Shown: positions 9,072-17,964 of the stretch, one piece after another | How positions within the stretch are numbered: the stretch's first letter is position 1 | How the letters are laid out: each line of letters starts with the position of its first letter | Position numbers and translations under genes: made by a program | Source of the DNA: Pelagilacustribacter sp045567335 | Lineage (GTDB): Bacteria > Pseudomonadota > Alphaproteobacteria > Pelagibacterales > Pelagibacteraceae | Direction: 5' to 3' | Length of the DNA stretch: 64,000 bases | Assembly (NCBI GenBank): GCA_045567335.1 | Contig: JBJLCZ010000003.1 | Location: 9,628-73,627 of the forward strand | Notes under the pieces: generated by a model | What the model saw: only the letters and a program-made list of their open reading frames with translations | Databases searched by the model: none | What the model was told of the DNA's origin: nothing

Positions 9072-9833
9072 ATGAAAACTATAATGATAACAGGTGGCAC
9101 AAGTGGTATAGGACTGGATATAGCAAATTTTTTTTATAAAAAAAAATATAACATAGCTATTGCTGGTATATTAACTAAATCTCAGCTAATTAAACTTAAA
9201 GTGTTATTTTCTTTAGATCGAAGCTTAATATTAAATTTAAATTTAATTAAAAAAAATAATGTTAAAAAATTTACTAATCTAACCAAAAAAAAATTTAAAA
9301 AAATAGATGTTTTAGTCAACTGTGCAGGTAAACAACATGTGTCTCCTATATGTAAATTTCCAGATAAAATATGGGAATACATAATTAATATCAATTTAAC
9401 CACTCCATTTAAAATAATTAAAGAAGTACTTCCTATAATGAGAAAAAACAAATGGGGAAGAATAATAAATATTTCATCTGCTCATGGAGTGGTCGCATCA
9501 CATTTTAAAGCTGGATATGTTTCCTCAAAACACGGGTTAGTAGGTTTAACTAAAGTAGTATCTTTGGAAACAGCTAAAGAAAATATAACTTGTAATGCGA
9601 TTGGACCCGGATTTGTTGATACTGAATTAGTGAGAGAACAAATAAAAAAATTAGCATCTCAAAAATCAACAAGTTTAAAAAAAGCAAGAGATAGTTTATT
9701 AATAAAACATGCAACAAATGAGTTTGTTAAAAAAAAAGATATTTCATCAATGGTTTATTATTTAACAACAGACGAAGCATCACAAATTACAGGCTCAAAT
9801 TTAATAATTGATGGAGGTTGGACAGCACAATAA
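9072..9833 (+). CDS. SDR family oxidoreductase (3-hydroxybutyrate dehydrogenase-like)
   Basis: A 253-residue SDR with TGGTSGIG at the N-terminus, NCAGKQHVSPI, catalytic ISSAHG and YVSSK, and KHGLVGLTKVVSLETA. The stretches around QHVSPI, SAHGVVAS and the terminal DGGWTAQ follow the D-3-hydroxybutyrate dehydrogenase pattern closely. That enzyme interconverts acetoacetate and 3-hydroxybutyrate; a related 3-hydroxy acid is possible. It begins directly after the stop of the preceding SDR and its own TAA shares a base with the next ATG, so the three SDRs are translated as a block. Confidence 0.88.
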   Translation: MKTIMITGGTSGIGLDIANFFYKKKYNIAIAGILTKSQLIKLKVLFSLDRSLILNLNLIKKNNVKKFTNLTKKKFKKIDVLVNCAGKQHVSPICKFPDKIWEYIININLTTPFKIIKEVLPIMRKNKWGRIINISSAHGVVASHFKAGYVSSKHGLVGLTKVVSLETAKENITCNAIGPGFVDTELVREQIKKLASQKSTSLKKARDSLLIKHATNEFVKKKDISSMVYYLTTDEASQITGSNLIIDGGWTAQ

Positions 9834-10597
9834 TGGGTATTTTTTTAAAGGATATAAACCTAAAAGGAAAAACTGCTTTAATTACTGGAGCAACGAAAGG
9901 TTTGGGGCGAGGTGCTGCTGAAGCTATTGCGGAAGCTGGTGGAGATATAATTGCTATTGGAAGAAATCAATCTGAATTAAACAGTTTAGAAAAAAAAATC
10001 AAAACATTGAAAGTAAAATATAAATCATTTAATTGCGATGTTAACAATTATAATAGAATGAAAAATTTTATTACAAGATTAAAAAAACTAGATATTTTAG
10101 TCAACAATGCAGGAACAAATATCCCAGAACCTTTTTTAAGTGTTAAAGAAAAATCACTAGAAACTATCTTAAATGTTAACACAAAAGCAGTTTTTAATAT
10201 TGCTCAACTTTGTGCAAATCAAATTATAAAGCTAAAAAGAAAAAATGGTTCAATAATAAATATTTCATCCATATTTGGTCTTGTTGCTGGTCAAAAAAGA
10301 ACTGTTTATAGCATGACTAAGTTTGGAGTTGAGGGATTAACTAAAGGCATGGCTTTAGATTTGGCAAAATATAATATTAGAGTAAATAGTGTATGTCCTA
10401 ATATTGTATTAACTCCAAGAACAAAAAAATATTTTGATGATAAAACATATAATAAATATGTAAAAGACAGTACACCAATTAAAAAAGTTGTTACAATAAG
10501 TGATGTTGCCACTTCGATCACTTTTTTGGCTTCAGAAGCTTCTTCAATGATTACAGGCACATCGATTGTTATTGATGGAGGATGGACTTCTAAATGA
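9833..10597 (+). CDS. SDR family oxidoreductase (gluconate 5-dehydrogenase-like), copy 2
   Basis: The 254-residue protein starts at the ATG that overlaps the preceding TAA; an upstream in-frame TTG at 9818 lies inside the neighbour and is rejected. It shows TGATKGLG, NNAGTNIPEP, ISSIFG, YSMTK and TGTSIVIDGGW. Aligned by eye it parallels the SDR at 8307-9071 along its whole length (both open with INLKGKTAL and share FNIAQLC/FNVAQLC and the EASSMITGTSIV tail), so the two probably arose by duplication with a different SDR now between them. Substrate unknown. Confidence 0.88.
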   Translation: MGIFLKDINLKGKTALITGATKGLGRGAAEAIAEAGGDIIAIGRNQSELNSLEKKIKTLKVKYKSFNCDVNNYNRMKNFITRLKKLDILVNNAGTNIPEPFLSVKEKSLETILNVNTKAVFNIAQLCANQIIKLKRKNGSIINISSIFGLVAGQKRTVYSMTKFGVEGLTKGMALDLAKYNIRVNSVCPNIVLTPRTKKYFDDKTYNKYVKDSTPIKKVVTISDVATSITFLASEASSMITGTSIVIDGGWTSK

Positions 10598-11394
10598 AAA
10601 ATACACTAGTAACTTTAATTTTAATTTTTTATTCAAATATTTTAAATGCTATTGAATTTGAAGGAAAGTTTGAACAAGGTTCTTTTATTATTGGTAAAAC
10701 TCAAAAAGGTTCAAATGTCGAAATAGATAATCGAAAAGTGAGATTAACAAAAGATGGTTATTTTGCTTTTGGTTTAGACAGAGATAGAAAAAACAATGTT
10801 GTAATTAAAGTTCGTAAAAATGGAAATACTCAAATAGTTGAAAAAAAAATTCTCAAACGATATTATAAAATTCAAAGAATTGACGGCTTACCGAAAAAAC
10901 AAGTAACTCCTCCACCTGAGGTTTATGAACAAATTAAGAAAGATAACATATTAATTGGCAAAGCAAGATCAATCGATACAACTTATGATTTTTTTAAAGA
11001 CAAATTTATTAAACCAATTGATAAATATATCATCACTGGTGTATATGGCAGTCAAAGAATCTTAAATGGTAAACCTAGACGTCCTCACTATGGTATCGAT
11101 TTTCATGCACCTGAAGGCACGCCGGTTAAAGCTATGATGGATGGAGAAATAACTTTAGCTGAAAAAGATATGTATTTTACTGGAGGTACAATCATATTTG
11201 ATCACGGCCACGGTATCAGCACTTTATTTATGCACATGAAAGACGTAAATGTTAAGGTGGGGCAAAAAGTTAAGCAAGGCGAAGTTGTTGGTACTTTAGG
11301 AAAAAGTGGAAGAGCAACTGGGCCTCATTTAGATATTAGATTAAACTGGTTTGAAGTAAAATTGGATCCTGCATCTATTCTTAAATTTAAATAA
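10594..11394 (+). CDS. M23 family metallopeptidase (LytM-type, cell-wall)
   Basis: A 266-residue exported protein: signal peptide of about 19 residues, a beta-rich N-terminal domain, then a LytM peptidase domain from about residue 140. The zinc site shows H165-x3-D169 (HYGIDF), His214, and GPHLD at 243-247. In classical M23 enzymes the last motif is HxH; here the second His is Asp, a variant I associate with a GPHLDWR-like proteobacterial subgroup, so activity is still likely. It should cut peptidoglycan cross-links in the periplasm. It overlaps the SDR stop by four bases (ATGA) although its role seems unrelated. Confidence 0.88.
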   Translation: MKNTLVTLILIFYSNILNAIEFEGKFEQGSFIIGKTQKGSNVEIDNRKVRLTKDGYFAFGLDRDRKNNVVIKVRKNGNTQIVEKKILKRYYKIQRIDGLPKKQVTPPPEVYEQIKKDNILIGKARSIDTTYDFFKDKFIKPIDKYIITGVYGSQRILNGKPRRPHYGIDFHAPEGTPVKAMMDGEITLAEKDMYFTGGTIIFDHGHGISTLFMHMKDVNVKVGQKVKQGEVVGTLGKSGRATGPHLDIRLNWFEVKLDPASILKFK

Positions 11395-13176
11395 TTAAAT
11401 TAAACTTTTTTGAGGTCTCATATCCGCTTTTTTAATCCCTGCAACTTTAACAGGTTTTTTCATTGCGTCTCTTCTGAATGGTTCACCTAATTCTTGGTTT
11501 AAAATTACTTCTATAAAAGTTGTAACACCTTTTTTTTGATCTTCGCAAGATTGTTTAATTGCTTTTGTAGTTTCTTCCATTGTTCTAACTGTTACGCCCT
11601 TTAAACCGCAAGCATCAGCAACCTTAGCATAACTTAATTCGGGGTCTAATTCCGTACCAATAAAATTATTATCAAACCATAGTGTTGTATTTCTTTTTTC
11701 AGCACCCCATTGATAATTTCTAAAAATTACCATTGTAATAGAAGGCCACTCTTCTCGAGCACAGGAGCTCATTTCATTCATGCTTATTCCAAAAGCTCCA
11801 TCACCTGCAAAACCAATTACTGGTGTTTCAGGGCAACCAATTTTTGCACCAAGAATTGCTGGAAAACCGTACCCACAAGGACCAAACAATCCTGGGGCTA
11901 AATATTTTCTTCCTTTTTCGAAAGTTGGATAAGCATTACCAATTGCACAATTGTTTCCAATATCACTGGAAATAATAACATCTTCTGGCATGCCAGCTTG
12001 TATAGCTCTCCATGCTTGTCTTGGAGACATTCTATCTTTGTCTCTTTCCCTTGCTTCTTTGTTCCAAACAGTTCCTTTATCATCATCCTCATGATCTAAA
12101 CTTGATAATTTTTGTAGCCATGCAGATTTTGTTTGATGTATTAAATCTTTTCTTTTTTGTCTGTCTGTATTACCAGCTTTTGAAGATAGTTTGCCTAATA
12201 ATTGCTGGGAAACCATTTTTGCGTCACCACAGATTGCTACAGAAACTTTTTTAGTTAACCCTATTCTATCTGAATTCATATCTACTTGAATTATCTTTGC
12301 ATTCTTAGGCCAATAATCTATTCCATATCCCGGTAAAGTAGAAAATGGATTTAATCTTGTGCCTAATGCCAAAACAACGTCTGCTTTAGAAATTAATTCC
12401 ATTGCAGCTTTAGATCCATTGTATCCTAAAGGGCCAACTGCTAAAGGATGACTTCCAGGAAAACTATCATTGTGTTGATATCCTGAACAGACTGGTGAGT
12501 CCAATTTTTCAGCTAGCTTTACGCAATCATCTATAGCTCCACCAATTACTACGCCTGCCCCAGATAAAATAACTGGAAATTTTGCATTAGATAATAATTC
12601 TGCAGCTTTACTAATTGCTTCAGCGCCACCTGCTTGACGTTCTAATCTAACAATAGGTGGTAATTCTATGTCAATCACTTGTGTCCAATAATCTCTTGGT
12701 ACATTAATTTGTGCAGGAGCTGATCCTCTTATAGCTTTTTCAATAACTCGATTTAACACTTCTGCCATTCTTGATGGGTCTCTAACTTCTTCCTGATAGC
12801 AAACCATATCTTTAAATAAATTCATTTGTTCTACTTCTTGAAAACCTCCTTGTCCCATTGTTTTATTTGCAGCTTGAGGAGTTACTAAAAGTAATGGTGT
12901 GTGGTTCCAGTATGCTGTTTTTATTGGTGTAACTAATCCTGTGATCCCAGGACCGTTTTGCGCAATCACCATAGACATTTTTCCAGTAGCTCTTGTATAT
13001 CCATCTGCAATTAAACCACCATTAGTTTCGTGAGCTACATCCCAAAAAGTAATTCCAGCGTCGGGGAAGATATCTGAAATAGGCATAAATGCCGACCCTA
13101 TAATTCCGTAAGCATGTTCTATACCATGCATTTGTAAAACTTTTACAAAAGCTTCTTCAGTTGTCATTTTAGCCAT
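11395..13176 (-). CDS. xsc: Sulfoacetaldehyde acetyltransferase (Xsc)
   Basis: A 593-residue thiamine-diphosphate enzyme. The N-terminal YGIIGSAFMPISDIFPDAGI with AHETNG, and the cofactor motif GDGAFGISMNEM followed by FRNYQWGAEKRN, are specific to Xsc rather than to acetolactate synthase or other relatives. Xsc converts sulfoacetaldehyde plus phosphate to acetyl phosphate and sulfite, the last step for taurine and isethionate carbon. No pta or ackA gene adjoins it. It is divergent from suyAB with 74 bases between the starts and converges on the M23 gene with no gap. The sulfite it releases can feed the export and Apr functions that follow. Confidence 0.95.
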   Translation of the reverse strand: MAKMTTEEAFVKVLQMHGIEHAYGIIGSAFMPISDIFPDAGITFWDVAHETNGGLIADGYTRATGKMSMVIAQNGPGITGLVTPIKTAYWNHTPLLLVTPQAANKTMGQGGFQEVEQMNLFKDMVCYQEEVRDPSRMAEVLNRVIEKAIRGSAPAQINVPRDYWTQVIDIELPPIVRLERQAGGAEAISKAAELLSNAKFPVILSGAGVVIGGAIDDCVKLAEKLDSPVCSGYQHNDSFPGSHPLAVGPLGYNGSKAAMELISKADVVLALGTRLNPFSTLPGYGIDYWPKNAKIIQVDMNSDRIGLTKKVSVAICGDAKMVSQQLLGKLSSKAGNTDRQKRKDLIHQTKSAWLQKLSSLDHEDDDKGTVWNKEARERDKDRMSPRQAWRAIQAGMPEDVIISSDIGNNCAIGNAYPTFEKGRKYLAPGLFGPCGYGFPAILGAKIGCPETPVIGFAGDGAFGISMNEMSSCAREEWPSITMVIFRNYQWGAEKRNTTLWFDNNFIGTELDPELSYAKVADACGLKGVTVRTMEETTKAIKQSCEDQKKGVTTFIEVILNQELGEPFRRDAMKKPVKVAGIKKADMRPQKSLI

Positions 13177-13250
13177 AATTTATCCTGTGATTTAATAAAA
13201 AAACTTTCTTCCAATATATCAAAATATAGGCTATATCCAGAAGATATTTT
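13177..13250. promoter_or_regulatory. Divergent control region between xsc and suyAB
   Basis: Both sulfite-releasing enzymes must be transcribed from this 74-base gap. A TTGATA-like -35 on the minus strand (plus-strand TATCAA at 13217-13222) has a T/A-rich box 17 bases on, suitable for xsc. The core CCAATATATCAAAATATAGG is A/T-rich with no perfect dyad. Joint regulation is an inference from the layout; no regulator gene is adjacent. Confidence 0.3.
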
Positions 13251-13538
13251 ATGTCACAGACTGATCTAATCATACATGACGAAAAAGACAACGTAGCAGT
13301 AGTTGTAATAGAATCTACTAAAAAGGGCCAAGATTGTAATGCTTGGATAATGGAAAATGATAAAACTGTAAAAATTAACTCAATTGCCGAGGTTCCTCTA
13401 GGCCACAAAATTGCCCTTCAAGACTTAAAGGAAGGTGATACTATTTTAAAATATGGTCATGATATTGGTAAAGTTGTTAAATCAATAAAAAAAGGTGAGC
13501 ATGTTCATGTTCACAATGTTAAAACAAAAAAATGGTAA
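13251..13538 (+). CDS. suyA: (2R)-sulfolactate sulfo-lyase small subunit (SuyA; UxaA N-terminal/SAF-like)
   Basis: A 95-residue protein matching the small SAF-like domain of altronate dehydratase-type enzymes. Features include PLGHKIALQDLKEGDTILKYG, which begins the family core, and the ending HVHNVKTKKW, characteristic of SuyA. With SuyB it removes sulfite from (R)-sulfolactate to give pyruvate, an iron-dependent reaction. It lies six bases before suyB, and an HpsN-like enzyme that would make sulfolactate is in the same window. The generic alternative is a small subunit of another UxaA-family dehydratase. Confidence 0.85.
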   Translation: MSQTDLIIHDEKDNVAVVVIESTKKGQDCNAWIMENDKTVKINSIAEVPLGHKIALQDLKEGDTILKYGHDIGKVVKSIKKGEHVHVHNVKTKKW

Positions 13539-13544
13539 AATAAA

Positions 13545-14711
13545 ATGGAAATTCCAAAGAGTTTTTTAGGATATAAAAGAGAAAATGGAAGAGCTGGTAC
13601 TAGAAATCATGTAATTATATTGCCTGTAGATGATATTTCTAATGCTTGTGCAGAGGCTGTTGCTAACAACATTAAGGGCACTATTGCACTGCCCCACTCT
13701 TATGGAAGACTACAATTTGGTGCAGACTTAGAATTACACTTCAGAACTATGATTGGCACTGGAAAAAATCCAAATGTTGCTGCGGTTATAGTAGTTGGAA
13801 TTGAGCCAAAATGGACAAAAAGAATTGTGGATGAAATAGCGAAAACAGGAAAACCTGTAGAAGGTTTTCACATTGAACGTACAGGAGATATAGGAACTAT
13901 AATGAAAGCTTCGAAAAAAGCACAAGAGTTTTCACAATGGGCTTCAGAAAAGCACAGAGTAGAGTGTCCAATGAGTGATTTGTGGATTTCTGTCAAGTGT
14001 GGAGAGTCTGATACTACATCTGGATTAGCTTCAAATCCTACGGTAGGAAATCTCATGGAGAAATTAGAGCCACTTGGAGTACACTTATGTTTTGGCGAAA
14101 CATCAGAACTAACAGGAGCAGAAACCGTTTGCGCTTCAAGAGGTGCAACAGCAGAAGCAAAAAATAAATTTATGAAAACTTGGAACAGTTACAACGATTT
14201 TATTTTAAAAGAAGCAACAGATGATCTTTCAGAAAGTCAACCAACAGCAGGAAATATAGCTGGTGGATTAACAACAATTGAAGAGAAGGCATTTGGAAAT
14301 TTTCAAAAAATTGGTAATTTAAAATTTATTGATGTATTGGAACCAGCAGAAGAACCAAAAAAAGGTAAAGGTTTATATTTTATGGACACATCATCAGCAG
14401 CTGCAGAATGCATAACCCTTCAAGCAGCGGGTGGCTTTAATATTCATTTATTTCCTACTGGTCAAGGTAATATTGTAGGTAATCCGATTGAACCTGTAAT
14501 TAAACTAACAGCAAATCCATTAACAGCTAAAAGCATGAGTGAACACATTGATTGTGATGTCTCAAAAATACTTTCACGTCAAATGAATTTAGATCAAGCA
14601 GGTGATGAATTGATTAAATCTACAATAAAAGTTGCTAATGGTAGATTAACGTGCGCTGAAAGTTTAGGTCATAAAGAATTTGTTATGACTAAGCTTTACA
14701 GAAGTGCTTAA
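13545..14711 (+). CDS. suyB: (2R)-sulfolactate sulfo-lyase large subunit (SuyB; UxaA family)
   Basis: A 388-residue UxaA/GarD-family protein that starts with FLGYKRENGRAGTRN, the family's opening motif, and carries conserved cysteines in VKCGESDTTSG and ETVCASRG that may hold metal. Length and the closely coupled SuyA subunit match sulfolactate sulfo-lyase (pyruvate plus sulfite from sulfolactate). Altronate or galactarate dehydratases have the same fold but are usually fused or larger. The adjoining xsc, sulfite exporters and aprBA support the sulfonate function. It ends on the first base of the HIT gene. Confidence 0.87.
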   Translation: MEIPKSFLGYKRENGRAGTRNHVIILPVDDISNACAEAVANNIKGTIALPHSYGRLQFGADLELHFRTMIGTGKNPNVAAVIVVGIEPKWTKRIVDEIAKTGKPVEGFHIERTGDIGTIMKASKKAQEFSQWASEKHRVECPMSDLWISVKCGESDTTSGLASNPTVGNLMEKLEPLGVHLCFGETSELTGAETVCASRGATAEAKNKFMKTWNSYNDFILKEATDDLSESQPTAGNIAGGLTTIEEKAFGNFQKIGNLKFIDVLEPAEEPKKGKGLYFMDTSSAAAECITLQAAGGFNIHLFPTGQGNIVGNPIEPVIKLTANPLTAKSMSEHIDCDVSKILSRQMNLDQAGDELIKSTIKVANGRLTCAESLGHKEFVMTKLYRSA

Positions 14712-15106
14712 TGTTAGAAAATAAAGAGTGTATTTTCTGCAACAAATCAAATTGCAATATAATATCGTTAACCAATTATTTTTTTATTATAAGAGATACA
14801 GCTTATCCAGTTACAAAACATCACACATTAATAATAACAAAAAGACATGTAAGTGATTTTTTTGAACTTACATTTGATGAACTAAATGAATTAAATAAAA
14901 TTTTAAAAGAACAAAAAAAAAATTTATTAAAATTAGATAAAAAAATTACAGGTTTTAACTTGGGAGTAAATGTTGGAAAAGATGCTGGTCAATCAATCAT
15001 GCATTGTCATATTCATTTAATACCTAGAAGAAATGGCGATGTTAGAGATCCGAGTGGTGGAGTAAGAGGTGTGATACCTGAAAAACAAAAGTATCACAAA
15101 ACTTAA
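14711..15106 (+). CDS. HIT family nucleotide-binding hydrolase/transferase
   Basis: A 131-residue HIT protein: Cys7-x2-Cys10 at the start, then the histidine triad HCHIH at 98-102 in QSIMHCHIHLIPRR. HIT enzymes attack the alpha phosphate of AMP-containing compounds (ApnA, adenylylated proteins). Some HIT and GalT-like members also act on adenosine 5'-phosphosulfate, as hydrolases or as APS:phosphate adenylyltransferases. It starts one base inside the suyB stop and precedes a sulfate/sulfite exporter-type gene, so it belongs to the sulfonate operon. A role in clearing APS made by AprBA is a testable idea, not something the sequence proves. Confidence 0.88.
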   Translation: MLENKECIFCNKSNCNIISLTNYFFIIRDTAYPVTKHHTLIITKRHVSDFFELTFDELNELNKILKEQKKNLLKLDKKITGFNLGVNVGKDAGQSIMHCHIHLIPRRNGDVRDPSGGVRGVIPEKQKYHKT

Positions 15107-15175
15107 TTGAATAATGCGACTAAATATCAATATCTATAAAAATTAAACAAATATAAAGACTAAATTATATTAAAA

Positions 15176-16264
15176 ATGCTTCAAATAAATAAAATTATAA
15201 CTTTTATACCTGGAATAGTTTTAGCTTTAGTTCTTTATTTATTATCAGAAGGGATAAATAATGTTATTGGCATCGAACTAATGGGTTACCAAAAAAGTCC
15301 CATTTCTAGCGTTATGATAGCAATAGTTATTGGTATAATAATGGGAAACGCTTTTATTCCAAGACCTGGTTTTAAAATAGGATTAAATTTTACACAAACC
15401 TACATTCTTAAGTTAGGAATTATTTGTTTAGGAATTAGATTAAGTTTTAGTGAATTTATCAAATTTGGGACAATAGCAATACCACTAATTATAACCTGTA
15501 TTGTAAGTGTATTAGTTTTAATAAAATTACTAATTAAAAAATTTAAAATTTCTTCAAAAATGTCATATTTAATAGCTATAGGCACTAGTGTGTGTGGAGC
15601 TACAGCAATTGTGGCTACAGCCCCTGTAATAAATGCAAAAAAAGGTGAAGTAGCTTACTCTGTTGCAAATATTACTCTATTTGGAGTTTTTTCGATGCTT
15701 GTATATCCTTACTTTGCAAATATTTATTTTGATGGAAATTCCTTATATGCAGGTCTATTTTTAGGTACATCTATTCATGAAACATCACAAGTGGCTGCTG
15801 CTGGAATGATTTATGATCAGCAATTTAATAGTCCGGAGACGCTTAATATAGCTACTGTGACTAAATTAATACGAAATACTTTTTTGATTATTATGATACC
15901 TTTGTTTGGATATTTGTATAATAGAGGAAGTACTGAGGGTAAAACTGTATCGATTTTAAATATTTTTCCTTATTTTGTATTAGGATTTATAGGTATGATA
16001 ATTTTTAGAAATATTGGAGATCAAATAGTTCAAATACAAAATTATAATAATGATAATTGGAATACTTTTATCTTATTTATAAATGATTTAGCTCAAATTT
16101 GTTTGACAATGGCTATGGCAGCAGTTGGTATATCTACAAATTTAAGCGAGTTAAAAGAAATGGGCTACAAACCATTTGTAGTTGGATTGATAGCTGCATT
16201 AACTGTAGGTATTGTGAGTATTGTAACTATACAGTCTTTTGAAAAAATTACTTCGTTACTTTAA
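15176..16264 (+). CDS. yeiH: YeiH family putative sulfate/sulfite exporter
   Basis: A 362-residue membrane protein with about ten helices of the YeiH (PSE) family. The family signature GTSVCGATAIVATAPVINA lies around residues 136-154 with LGTSIHETSQVAAAG near residue 200. Members are annotated as sulfate exporters from their co-occurrence with sulfonate-degradation genes. It follows the HIT gene by 69 bases and converges on TauE with a 17-base overlap of the gene ends. With TauE it gives two candidate exits for sulfite or sulfate. Confidence 0.87.
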   Translation: MLQINKIITFIPGIVLALVLYLLSEGINNVIGIELMGYQKSPISSVMIAIVIGIIMGNAFIPRPGFKIGLNFTQTYILKLGIICLGIRLSFSEFIKFGTIAIPLIITCIVSVLVLIKLLIKKFKISSKMSYLIAIGTSVCGATAIVATAPVINAKKGEVAYSVANITLFGVFSMLVYPYFANIYFDGNSLYAGLFLGTSIHETSQVAAAGMIYDQQFNSPETLNIATVTKLIRNTFLIIMIPLFGYLYNRGSTEGKTVSILNIFPYFVLGFIGMIIFRNIGDQIVQIQNYNNDNWNTFILFINDLAQICLTMAMAAVGISTNLSELKEMGYKPFVVGLIAALTVGIVSIVTIQSFEKITSLL

Positions 16265-17342
16265 CATCTTCTATTTTTTTTTTTCTAATATCACTTGTAA
16301 TTTTCCTCAACCAAGCTGTGAGAGCTCCTAAACCAATCGCAAGTAAAATAGCGAATGCTCCGTACAACATTGGTGCATCATTAGAAAAGTTTAAAGTAAA
16401 CTCAGCAAATGAATTTAAATCTGACTTAACTACTAGTGAACTAATTGCTTCATTGCTTTTTTCAGCAAAAAATGAGTCGTATGCTATAGCAATAGCTACG
16501 GTACACAAAAGCATTGCAAACAAAGTTTTTAAGTGTGAACTGTCAAGATATTGTCCAAATTTTTGACCTAATTGAACTCCTAAAATTGAACCAAGAATTA
16601 ATGGTATAACTAAAGTAAGATCAATTGAACCATAATTAAAAGCATGTAAAATAGTCACAATCGCACTTATGAATATTGTTACAAATAAAGAAGTGCCAGG
16701 AATTAATTTTACTGGCATTCCAACAATATATATCATTGCTGGAACCATTAAAAATGCTCCACCAATTCCCATCATGGCAGCTACGAAACCCACTATTAGT
16801 CCCAGTAAAATTGGAGTAAGAGCACTTTCATATAATTTGGATTTCGGAAATCTCATTCGTAATGGAAGTCCTTGGAACCAATTGTGTTGATGTAATTTTT
16901 TTTTTATTATAATTTTTTTTCTAGCTTGGTCTACTTCTTTAACACCCTCTATTATCATTAAAGTTCCAACGATTGCTAATAAATACATATAGAGTAAAGA
17001 TATAATTATACTTATTTTGCCGATTTCTGAGAAATAAGAGAATGTAGAAATTCCTAAAAGAGTTCCAATAACACCTCCTGAAACAATCATTAGTCCCATT
17101 TTATAATCTAAAGTATTTTTAAAATAATGAGTTAATGAGCCAGAAACAGAAGTTGCCAAAATATTGTTAACTTCATTCGGGACGGCATAGGCAGGAGGAA
17201 TGCCCATAAAAATTAAAAAAGGAGTCATAAGAAATCCCCCTCCTACTCCAAAAATTCCAGATAATATTCCTACGAACAAACTTAAAAAAAGTAATAAAAA
17301 AATATCTACTGAGACTTGTGCAATTGGTAGATATATATCCAT
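16248..17342 (-). CDS. tauE: TauE/SafE family sulfite (or sulfoacetate) exporter
   Basis: A 364-residue membrane protein with the TauE/SafE repeat GILSGIFGVGGGFLMTPFLI near residue 25 and its second copy FVAAMMGIGGAFLMVPAMI near 190; the two halves are joined by a charged loop. Family members export sulfite or organosulfur anions in sulfonate degraders. It overlaps the end of the convergent yeiH gene. Upstream on its strand are a 49-residue membrane protein and the apr cluster, so sulfite disposal by export and by oxidation lie together. Confidence 0.9.
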   Translation of the reverse strand: MDIYLPIAQVSVDIFLLLFLSLFVGILSGIFGVGGGFLMTPFLIFMGIPPAYAVPNEVNNILATSVSGSLTHYFKNTLDYKMGLMIVSGGVIGTLLGISTFSYFSEIGKISIIISLLYMYLLAIVGTLMIIEGVKEVDQARKKIIIKKKLHQHNWFQGLPLRMRFPKSKLYESALTPILLGLIVGFVAAMMGIGGAFLMVPAMIYIVGMPVKLIPGTSLFVTIFISAIVTILHAFNYGSIDLTLVIPLILGSILGVQLGQKFGQYLDSSHLKTLFAMLLCTVAIAIAYDSFFAEKSNEAISSLVVKSDLNSFAEFTLNFSNDAPMLYGAFAILLAIGLGALTAWLRKITSDIRKKKIEDVKVTK

Positions 17343-17402
17343 ACTTATCTAAATATTATTCATAAGATATGTTGTCAATAAATAGATGATATAATATGAA
17401 TT

Positions 17403-17552
17403 TTAAATAAATTCTTTAAAAGTGCCAATTATAATAACTGCCCAGAATGCAATTAAACCTATATGTAATGCAGTTTTTAAACCTAGATAATTTGATAATT
17501 TTTGAAAAAATTTAAATGGGTTGTTAGTCAATTGCATATCTTTTAGTAACAT
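17403..17552 (-). CDS. Small single-span membrane protein (49 aa), unknown
   Basis: An ATG-started frame of 49 residues between tauE and the 116-residue gene of the apr cluster, on the same strand. It has a polar N-terminal half (MQLTNNPFKFFQKLSNYLG) and one hydrophobic helix (ALHIGLIAFWAVIIIGTF). The gap it fills would otherwise be among the longest in the window, which favours a real gene in a genome this compact. There is no strong ribosome-binding site. Function unknown; an accessory of the AprM or TauE membrane proteins is possible. Confidence 0.55.
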   Translation of the reverse strand: MLLKDMQLTNNPFKFFQKLSNYLGLKTALHIGLIAFWAVIIIGTFKEFI

Positions 17553-17603
17553 AAGAATACTTATTTCTCAAAAAAATTTACAACTTAGAACAATCTGACG
17601 CAC

Positions 17604-17954
17604 CTAGTATATAGTTGCTCCAAAAACTTTTACTTCTTCGCTTTCTATGCCTAATACAAGTCTTCCTAGAAATTCTCCTGGTAGCGTTTGACTAGTTTGC
17701 TTATAAAGAATGGTTACAAATTGATCTCTTCTAAGACATCCAAATACTTCATATTTTTCTGATAGACTAGTTAAAAGCTTGTTGTTAGCCCACTGTTTTC
17801 CGAGTTCAACTTCATTTGCGCCGTAAAGCATCTGAGACGAAAAATCCTTAGTAAAACCACCATAGTCTTTAATGTTTGATGATTTAACTAAATTGTCCCA
17901 AATTGGTTTGGCTATTGTTATTATTTCCTTATCGGTTTTATCAAGAAGCTTCAT
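17604..17954 (-). CDS. Conserved-looking hypothetical protein downstream of aprA (116 aa)
   Basis: A soluble 116-residue protein with no signal peptide, membrane helix or family I recognise. It has mixed helix and strand character, a central SEKYEVFGCLRRDQFVTILYKQ and a C-terminal LGRLVLGIESEEVKVFGATIY. It starts 10 bases after the aprA stop on the same strand, so it is co-expressed with adenylylsulfate reductase. The position suggests an accessory or regulatory partner of AprBA; nothing in the sequence identifies a reaction. Confidence 0.75.
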   Translation of the reverse strand: MKLLDKTDKEIITIAKPIWDNLVKSSNIKDYGGFTKDFSSQMLYGANEVELGKQWANNKLLTSLSEKYEVFGCLRRDQFVTILYKQTSQTLPGEFLGRLVLGIESEEVKVFGATIY

Positions 17955-17964
17955 TTAAACTAAT

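Noticed and set aside
10825..11370. Loss of a zinc-binding His (GPHLD instead of GPHLH) as evidence of an inactive M23 peptidase.
   Set aside because: The Asp variant recurs in a recognisable subgroup and Asp can bind zinc; the other ligands are intact.
13169..13408. An open frame of 79 codons on the minus strand over the suyA start.
   Set aside because: It is a shadow of suyA and the control region, with no family pattern and no ribosome site.
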